Below, in pieces: positions 56,170 to 64,000 of a DNA stretch of 64,000 nt. The DNA is from VXYL01 sp965199945 (lineage in GTDB: Bacteria; Pseudomonadota; Gammaproteobacteria; Pseudomonadales; Azotimanducaceae). Made by a program: the position numbers and the translations under genes. Where the stretch lies: positions 3,720,001 to 3,784,000 of the forward strand of contig OZ241354.1 of assembly GCA_965199945.1 (NCBI GenBank). Reading direction: 5' to 3'. Each line of letters opens with the position of its first letter. The first letter of the stretch is position 1. Below the pieces are notes generated by a model, which was not told the origin of the DNA, ran no database searches, and saw only the letters and a program-made list of their open reading frames with translations.

Positions 56170-58520
56170 TGCCTCGGGGTTCTTTTCATGCGAGGGGCAA
56201 GCCCCTCGCGCTCCCCCGCTGAGGGCTCTTTCATGCGATGGGCAGGCCCCCCGCGCTCCCCCGCTGAGACTTTCTCCATGCGAGGGGGCAGGCCCCCTCG
56301 CGCTCCCCCCGCTGAGGGCTCTTTCGTGCGAGGGGGCCGGCCTCGGCCACGTATTGTCCGCCCCCTGCGGCCGCTTGCTTTGCCGCCCGGCAGCCGCAAG
56401 TCGATGCGGCCGAGCGCGACGTTCACTTCCTCCACCACGACCTCCAAGCGGTCGCCGAGGGTGAAGCGGTCGCCGGAGCGTTCGCCGACCAGGGCCATTG
56501 ATTCCGGCAGGTGGTGGTAGTAGTCGCGGCCCAGCTTCGAGATGTGGACCAAGCCCTGCACGAATAGGCCGTCGAGTTCGACGAAGATGCCGTGGCCGGT
56601 CACCGCCGCCACTGTTCCGTGGAAGACCTCGCCTACCCGATCTTCCACCAGGGCGCACTTGAGCCAGGCGTCGACGCGGCGTTCTGCCTGTTCGGCGCGG
56701 CGCTCGGTCATGGAGACGTGCGCCGCCGCGGCGTCCAGCTCGTCGAAAGAGAGCGCCGCTTCGCCGAGGATCATGCGGTGGACCAGCAAGTCCGCGTAGC
56801 GGCGGATGGGCGACGTGAAATGAACGTAGGTGGGCAGCGCCAAGCCGAAGTGCCCAAGGCGTCGCGGTTCGTAGCGCGCCTGTGCGAGCGAGCGCAGGGC
56901 CAATGCGTCCCATATCCAGCCGGGCCACGACGACTGCGCCCGCGCCCGTTCGCAGGCGTCGGCGACCTGCCGTGGCGTCGGCGAGCCATCCGCCAAGTGC
57001 TGTCCCGCCCGCTGCAGGGCGAGGCGCAGGGTCGTGAGCTTGTCCTCCGCCGGCGGTTCGTGGACGCGATAGGGCGGTGGTGGTCGGCGGTGGTCGCGGT
57101 CTTGCTTGGCCGACGCCGTGGGCTGCTCCAAGTGCATTGCGGCGGCGACGTTCGCGGCGATCATCGCCTCTTCGATCATGCGGTGCGCGTCGTGGCGCGC
57201 CAGCCGCCGCACGCCGGTCGGCTGGCCGTTGCGGAGCGTCACCTTCGCTTCCCGCGCATCGAAATCCAAAGCGCCGCGCCGCTCCCTCATGCCGCGCAGA
57301 GCGCAATAGACCTCGTGCAGCGCGCGCAGCGAGAGGGCGACGTCCGAAGGCAAGTCGCCCGCTTCGGAACCGGCGCTTTGGCCCGTTTCGGCAGCGGCGT
57401 CGCGCAGGAAAGCGCCCACGCCGTCGTAGGTGAGGCGAGCGCGCGAACGGATGACGGCGCGTCGAAACCGAAAGCGCGAGATGCCGCCCTGCTTCGAGAT
57501 GTCCATGTCGCACGCCAGAGCCAGGCGGTCCTCGTCGGCGTCCAGCGAACAGGCGCCGTTGGACAATGCCTCCGGCAGCATAGGCACCACGCGGTCCGGC
57601 AAGTAGACCGAGTTGCCCCGTTCCCGCGCCGCGCGATCCAACGCCGAATCCGGCGCGACGAAGTGCGCGACGTCGGCAATGGCGACCAGCAGGCGCCAGC
57701 CGCCGTGCGCGCCGCGCTCCGCGAACACCGCGTCGTCGAAGTCGCGGGCGTCCTCGCCGTCGATGGTCACGAACGGGATGTCGCGCAGGTCGCGGCGTTC
57801 GTCTGTCGCCGTCGCTGGCTTCCGGGAACACTCCGCCAGCGCGTCGCTTGGCCAATCGCAAGGAATGCGATGGGCGGCCAGCATCGCAACGGCGGCGCGC
57901 TCGGCTTCGTTGCCGGCCGCCAGCACGCGCAACATGCGGCCTTCCCCGCCGCGCCATCCGACCGCGAGCAGCTCCACTTCCACGACATCGCCTTCGCGCC
58001 CGGCCGGCGCGGCGACAAGATCGAAACGCCCCTTGAGCACCGGATCGACGGACTCCACGAACCAGCCTCGCGCACCCCGTTGCAGAAGCCCCACGAGGGG
58101 CGCCGCGCATGGTTCGACGACACGCAACGCGGTCGTCCGGCCATGCACGAAGGCTTCCACCCGGTCGCCTTCCCGAACGCGGCTGCCAAAGGGCACGGGA
58201 AGGACGCGGCCGGCGTCCGTCCGCACCGCCAGGCCGCCATTCTTGCCCTGCACCACCTCGCCGAGGACCTTCTCGCCGTTGCCGCCGGCGGCAAGGCGGT
58301 AGACGCCGTGCCGCGAACCGGCGACCTCGCCGCTGTCGAGCAGGCTGTCCAGGATGCGGCGGAGAGCCCGCGTCTCCTTGCCGCGCTGCGGCTGGCAGTG
58401 GTCGAGCAGGTCGGCCCAGGAAGCGGTGCCGAGATGGGCCAGGGCCGAGCGCAAGTCCGTCGCGCCGAGGCGCACCCCCCGTTTTCCGCTCGACTTGGCC
58501 CGGCTGCGCGGATTGCTCAT
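56166..58520 (-). CDS. rnr: Ribonuclease R
   Basis: 784 residues. Processive 3'-5' exoribonuclease able to digest structured RNA. N-terminal winged-helix and cold-shock domains, RNB domain with IDGEDARDFDDAV (catalytic aspartates, about residue 255), FTSPIRRYADLLVHR near 570, and an S1 domain (GTVAAVTGHGIFVELDGLFVQGLVHISKLG). The short Lys/Arg-rich tail of the family is here replaced by a repeat-encoded tail (PSAGGARGGLPPRM and variants) from three and a half palindromic units. Confidence 0.94.
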   Translation of the reverse strand: MSNPRSRAKSSGKRGVRLGATDLRSALAHLGTASWADLLDHCQPQRGKETRALRRILDSLLDSGEVAGSRHGVYRLAAGGNGEKVLGEVVQGKNGGLAVRTDAGRVLPVPFGSRVREGDRVEAFVHGRTTALRVVEPCAAPLVGLLQRGARGWFVESVDPVLKGRFDLVAAPAGREGDVVEVELLAVGWRGGEGRMLRVLAAGNEAERAAVAMLAAHRIPCDWPSDALAECSRKPATATDERRDLRDIPFVTIDGEDARDFDDAVFAERGAHGGWRLLVAIADVAHFVAPDSALDRAARERGNSVYLPDRVVPMLPEALSNGACSLDADEDRLALACDMDISKQGGISRFRFRRAVIRSRARLTYDGVGAFLRDAAAETGQSAGSEAGDLPSDVALSLRALHEVYCALRGMRERRGALDFDAREAKVTLRNGQPTGVRRLARHDAHRMIEEAMIAANVAAAMHLEQPTASAKQDRDHRRPPPPYRVHEPPAEDKLTTLRLALQRAGQHLADGSPTPRQVADACERARAQSSWPGWIWDALALRSLAQARYEPRRLGHFGLALPTYVHFTSPIRRYADLLVHRMILGEAALSFDELDAAAAHVSMTERRAEQAERRVDAWLKCALVEDRVGEVFHGTVAAVTGHGIFVELDGLFVQGLVHISKLGRDYYHHLPESMALVGERSGDRFTLGDRLEVVVEEVNVALGRIDLRLPGGKASGRRGRTIRGRGRPPRTKEPSAGGARGGLPPRMEKVSAGERGGPAHRMKEPSAGEREGLAPRMKRTPRQ
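56186..56345 (-). repeat. Three and a half tandem palindromic units in the 3' end of rnr
   Basis: Units of 46-47 bp at about 56186, 56231 and 56277, and a partial one at 56323. Each has a perfect or near-perfect palindrome (GCGAGGGGC-AA-GCCCCTCGC in the first, ten-base stem in the third) followed by CTCCCCCGCTGAGGGCTCTT. A fourth relative lies inside the NorD-like gene at 4693-4736. In rnr the units are translated and extend the C-terminus; the same DNA is open in a second frame too. Confidence 0.8.
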
Positions 58521-58553
58521 GTGCCGTGCCCCGTAGTAAAGTCCGCGCCTCGC

Positions 58554-58640
58554 GCCGAGGTGGTGAAATTGGTAGACACGCTAGCTTCAGGTGCTAGTGG
58601 GGGAAACCCCGTGGAGGTTCAAGTCCTCTCCTCGGCACCA
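58554..58640 (+). tRNA. tRNA-Leu (CAG)
   Basis: Class II tRNA of 87 nt with encoded CCA. Acceptor GCCGAGG/CCTCGGC, D arm with AATTGGTAGAC, anticodon arm CTAGC-TTCAGGT-GCTAG giving anticodon CAG, a long variable arm (TGGGGGAAACCCCG), T arm GAGGTTCAAGTCCTC. Reads CUG, the main leucine codon of this GC-rich genome. Confidence 0.95.
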
Positions 58641-58698
58641 CCTCCAGGCGGTGCATGCGCCCAAGCTGCCCTGCGCCGCGCAACGCGCTTAAGCGCCC

Positions 58699-59715
58699 TC
58701 AAGCCCGCCACAGCCGGGCCTCCGCGGCCAAGGTTGGCTCCGCCTTGCCAGCAACGGCGAGCAGGATGCGCTCCAAGGACTGCCAAGCGTCGCCGGCCAG
58801 CATGCCCTTGGCCTGCAGGTCCAGCAGCGCACAGTCGCGGGCCAGTTCGCCCAAACGCTTTGGCCCTAGACGGCGGGCGGCTTGCCCGAGGACCTGGCGG
58901 CGGTTTCTCGGCAGGCGGGGATTGCCGCCGGCGGCAAGTTCGCGTGCGCGCCGCAGCTGGTTGACCAAGGACGCCATCAGGAAGTAGACCGCTACGCCTT
59001 CGAGACGCAGGGCGTGCAGGATCTTGCGCGTCTTGGCGCCGTCGCTGGCAAAGGCGGTGTCGATCAAGGCGAAGGCGTCGAAGTGCGACGAGTCGCCGAC
59101 CGCCCTCGCCACTTCGGCCAGGCCCACGGCGCCCGACGGCGCGATGAGCTTGAGCTTCTCGATCTCCTGACGCGCCGCCAGCAGATTGCCTTCGACCATC
59201 TCCGCCAGCGCCTCGAGGGCGTCCCGCGTGGGTTCGAGGCCGGCGGCGCGACAGCGGGCTTCCAACCAGCGCGGCAGCTCCGCCGCCGAGATCGGCCACA
59301 CGGGAACCACCACGCCAGCCTTGTCCAATGCCTTGTGCCACGCGCTGCTGCGCTGCCGCCAATCCAGACCCACGGCGCGACAGAGCAGGAGCGTGTCGGC
59401 GAGCGGTTCCTTGAGGTAGCCGCGCAAGGCGTCCGAACCGGCGCGGTCGAGTCCCCGCGCCGGAATGCGCACGTCCAGCAGCCGCTTGGCGGCGAACAGG
59501 GAGAGGTTGGCGGCGTTCTGGAAGAGGTCGCGCCACGGCGCACGGGGCGCGGCCTCGAACAGGGTTCGCTCGTCGAAGCCGCGGCCCTTGGCGGCCGCGA
59601 CGATGGCGTCGCAGGCCTCTTCGACCAGCAACTGTTCGTCGCCCGTGACGAAGAAGACCGACGGCAGGTCCGCGGATTGCAGGCGCTGCCGGAGCGCGTT
59701 GGCGCGAATCTGCAC
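58699..59715 (-). CDS. holA: DNA polymerase III delta subunit
   Basis: 338 residues from GTG 59715, four bases after lptE. Clamp-loader wrench subunit. SVFFVTGDEQLLVEEACDAI, the DVRIPARGLDRAG region, LLLCRAVGLDWRQRSSAWHKAL, and the C-terminal collar part EGNLLAARQEIEKLKLI and LRLEGVAVYFLMASLVNQLRR fit HolA. The leuS-lptE-holA operon is standard in gammaproteobacteria. A longer frame upstream lies within lptE. Confidence 0.92.
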   Translation of the reverse strand: MQIRANALRQRLQSADLPSVFFVTGDEQLLVEEACDAIVAAAKGRGFDERTLFEAAPRAPWRDLFQNAANLSLFAAKRLLDVRIPARGLDRAGSDALRGYLKEPLADTLLLCRAVGLDWRQRSSAWHKALDKAGVVVPVWPISAAELPRWLEARCRAAGLEPTRDALEALAEMVEGNLLAARQEIEKLKLIAPSGAVGLAEVARAVGDSSHFDAFALIDTAFASDGAKTRKILHALRLEGVAVYFLMASLVNQLRRARELAAGGNPRLPRNRRQVLGQAARRLGPKRLGELARDCALLDLQAKGMLAGDAWQSLERILLAVAGKAEPTLAAEARLWRA

Positions 59716-59719
59716 TGCC

Positions 59720-60234
59720 TCAGCCCTCCGTCTTTGTGGCACTTGCGCTTGAACTTGGAACGGCTTGCTGCGCCAAGGCGGCGACGATGCGCAGCATCCG
59801 ACCCACGATGTCGCCGCGCAGCTCGTCGAGCACAAGCGCCTGTTCCGCGCTGCCGCCGAGAAGGTTGTCCTGCAAGCGCACCGCGCGTTCGCTGCGCAGC
59901 ACTTCGGCGGCTGCCAACTCGCGCCCGTCGCTGGTCGCCACGCCCAACTCCACCTGCAGCGACAGCTCGAACTCCGAGGCGAGCCCGGTGCCGGAAGTGG
60001 CCACGCTTCGCCGCCCGCGTTCCTGCGCCGCGAGCCGCAGCACCATGTCCGCTTCGGCGTCGACGACCTGCACGCCGGCCGAGCGCAGCGCCGCGCTCAA
60101 CTCGCGCTGCAAGTCGACGCTGTCGTCCGCCTCAATGCGAATGCGCTGCAGCGTCTCGGCGAAGTCCCAGGTTCGCAGTTGGAATCCGCATCCGGCGGCC
60201 AGGAGCGTCGCCAAGGCCGCGCATCCGAAGCGCC

Positions 60235-60238
<4 letters not shown>
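59720..60238 (-). CDS. lptE: LPS-assembly lipoprotein LptE
   Basis: 172 residues from GTG 60238, overlapping the leuS stop. Lipobox LLAAGC at residue 17, followed by GFQLR, the family's opening. Short alternating strands and two helices follow. LptE plugs the LptD barrel that inserts lipopolysaccharide in the outer membrane. Identity rests on size, lipobox, GF(Q/H)LR and the leuS-lptE-holA order. Implies a diderm with LPS. Confidence 0.9.
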
Positions 60239-62664
<2,426 letters not shown>

Positions 62665-62928
62665 GGGATTTCCAGCCATCAAGCGTGGATCGGGAAGAAT
62701 CGGAGAGTGTACATCAGGGGCCGCGCGAAACGCCCTGCGGAGAACCGCCACAGGCGTGCAACCTCTGGTGGCAGGAGGCCGCAGCCGGAACGGCGCAGGT
62801 CGCGGACTCTACTGTCCGTTTAGGGGCCAGCAAGGCAGGTGGGCCCGCCGGGATGCAGATCGTCCGAGACGTATTCCGTCTGCAGGCGGTCGCGCGGAGG
62901 CGTGGCCTTCGCGTCCGGCGCTTCGCGC

Positions 62929-63438
62929 CTAGTGCTCCGATAGCTGCTCGGCGGGCCGTTCCACCACCGCTGGCGAAGCGGACGGCGCGGGCGGCAAACT
63001 CCTCACGATCTGGAACAGGCCCACGGCGCCCATGGCCACCAACAACGCCACCACCAGCATCATCGTCGAGATTACGAACGAGAGCTTTTTGGAAAGGCTG
63101 TCGAATTTGGCCTCGAACTTGGCGTCCATGGCTCCGATCTTGACGTCCATGGCCTCGAACTTGGCCTCGAACTTGGCGTCCATGGCCCCGAACTTGGCGT
63201 CCATGACCCCGAACTTGCCGTCGATGGCCGCGAAGCGCTGGCCGAACTCGTCCAGCTTGGCGTGGATCGGCGCCAACTCCTGCCGAATCTCCTCCCGAAC
63301 GTCCGCCCTGGTGAGCAGGCGGTCCGCCAACTCCTCGTTCAACGCCTGCGCCATGGCATTGGCTGCTTCGTGGTTCATGCCGTTGTCTTCCAGTCTTTGT
63401 GCGTAACGCAGCGTGTCTATCGACGGCGGCTTTTTCAT
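62929..63438 (-). CDS. DUF1640/CCDC90-like coiled-coil membrane protein
   Basis: 169 residues. IDTLRYAQRLEDNGMNHEAANAMAQAL at the N-terminus matches the DUF1640 head (related to mitochondrial MCUR1/CCDC90). The middle is a repetitive coiled coil with seven to eleven-residue units (MDAKFGAMDAKFEAKFEAM), then one transmembrane helix (VISTMMLVVALLVAMGAVGLFQIV) and a proline-rich tail. Function unknown in bacteria; such genes are often multicopy and near mobile DNA. Stands alone between leuS and the amidohydrolase gene. Confidence 0.7.
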   Translation of the reverse strand: MKKPPSIDTLRYAQRLEDNGMNHEAANAMAQALNEELADRLLTRADVREEIRQELAPIHAKLDEFGQRFAAIDGKFGVMDAKFGAMDAKFEAKFEAMDVKIGAMDAKFEAKFDSLSKKLSFVISTMMLVVALLVAMGAVGLFQIVRSLPPAPSASPAVVERPAEQLSEH

Positions 63439-63643
63439 GTCGTTCTCCGGCGGTTGAGCTTAGCAGGATCGCCAGCTTGCCACCCTTGGAACCGCCACCC
63501 TGTGCGAGATCGCCGCTTCGCGCCGTGAGACTTGGCTGAATTCGACGTGCGGTTGGGCGGACTTGCAGGTGTTACGCTCTTTTGGCCGTTGCGGACAGAC
63601 ATTCCAAGCGTTCGGCCGCCGCGCCGCCGATCAAGGAGGTTCC

Positions 63644-64000
63644 ATGCCCCTCGTAGACGCCATTGCGCAGCGCCAGGAAGAGATGACGCGCTGGCGGCGC
63701 GACATCCACGCGCATCCCGAGCTCGGCTTCGAGGAACGCCGCACGGCGGAGTTCGTCGCCGGCAAGCTGCGCGAGTTCGGGGTGCAGGTGCATGAAGGCA
63801 TCGGCGGCACCGGGGTGGTGGGCGTTCTTCGCGTGGGCAACGAACAGCAGTCCATCGGCCTGCGGGCCGACATGGATGCGCTGCCGATCCTGGAAGAGAA
63901 CACCTTCGACCACCGCTCGCGGCACGACGGCGTGATGCACGCCTGCGGCCACGACGGCCACACGACGATGCTGCTCGGCGCGGCCCAGTACCTAGCCGAG
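63644..64000 (+). CDS. M20-family amidohydrolase (partial)
   Basis: First 119 residues; the gene runs off the window. Perfect ribosome site aaggaggt four bases upstream of ATG 63644. MTRWRRDIHAHPELGFEE, GLRADMDALPI and HACGHDGHTTMLLGAA supply the first metal ligands of hippurate/N-acyl-amino-acid hydrolases (HxDxD-type RADMDALP, and HACGHDGH). Hydrolyses N-acyl or carbamoyl amino acids; the substrate cannot be told without the rest. Confidence 0.88.
   Translation, partial: MPLVDAIAQRQEEMTRWRRDIHAHPELGFEERRTAEFVAGKLREFGVQVHEGIGGTGVVGVLRVGNEQQSIGLRADMDALPILEENTFDHRSRHDGVMHACGHDGHTTMLLGAAQYLAE

Overview
The window is GC-rich, densely coded DNA that looks like a free-living or host-associated gammaproteobacterium. 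The evidence is synteny: a short coiled-coil gene, zapA, 6S RNA and fau in a row; leuS-lptE-holA; rnr-rlmB; and an ubi hydroxylase directly ahead of the glycine cleavage operon. The accessory content (a TonB-dependent receptor, several VOC and phytanoyl-CoA dioxygenase-like genes, a TPR/CRTAC1 pair, an enolase-superfamily gene, exported TldD/TldE-like proteins) fits a marine or symbiotic lineage. The genus cannot be named from the sequence.

Layout. 1-7 kb: end of a TonB receptor, an acyl-CoA synthetase remnant, a CadI/ArsI-type gene, a lytic transglycosylase, and a VOC-VOC-NorQ-NorD operon. 6.5-11.6 kb: Bax-inhibitor protein, tRNA-Thr, MOSC and hotdog genes, a PhyH-HEAT fusion, YbjQ, xseB. 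11.7-13.6 kb: VapBC, an unpaired DUF433 gene and an AT-richer GIY-YIG-like gene. 13.7-22.5 kb: TPR and CRTAC1 lipoproteins, pgk, an orphan cytosine-5 DNA methyltransferase, an FAD oxidase, rpiA, a PPOX protein. 22.7-30.7 kb: a PhyH gene followed by a two-gene helicase island. 30.7-40.3 kb: nitroreductase, a second VapBC, fau, 6S RNA, zapA, ubi hydroxylase, gcvT-gcvH-gcvPA-gcvPB. 40.3-47.3 kb: a second island with a poly-C tract, a large secreted VCBS/FGE-like protein, two envelope coiled-coil proteins and an Rpn-type nuclease. 47.3-64 kb: a decamer repeat array, an AlbA_2 regulator, glnS, an enolase-superfamily gene, the TldD/TldE pair, rlmB-rnr, tRNA-Leu, holA-lptE-leuS, a DUF1640-like protein and the start of an M20 amidohydrolase.

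The main observation is that both islands have the same boundary. Each begins at the stop codon of a chromosomal gene (PhyH at 23489, gcvPB at 40329). Each ends with a second, gap-free, in-frame, 93-95% identical copy of the last 115-128 bp of that same gene, again ending at its stop codon (30658 and 47310). This suggests an insertion mechanism that uses and duplicates the 3' ends of protein-coding genes. The cargo of the first island is an uncharacterised protein with an Ig-like region and an eL13-like tail, overlapping a COG1205-type DEAH helicase with a DUF1998-like end. The arrangement recalls two-gene Druantia-type defence systems. The cargo of the second includes a C23 tract that appears to hold a secreted protein out of frame, and that protein ends in a domain of the type diversified by diversity-generating retroelements.
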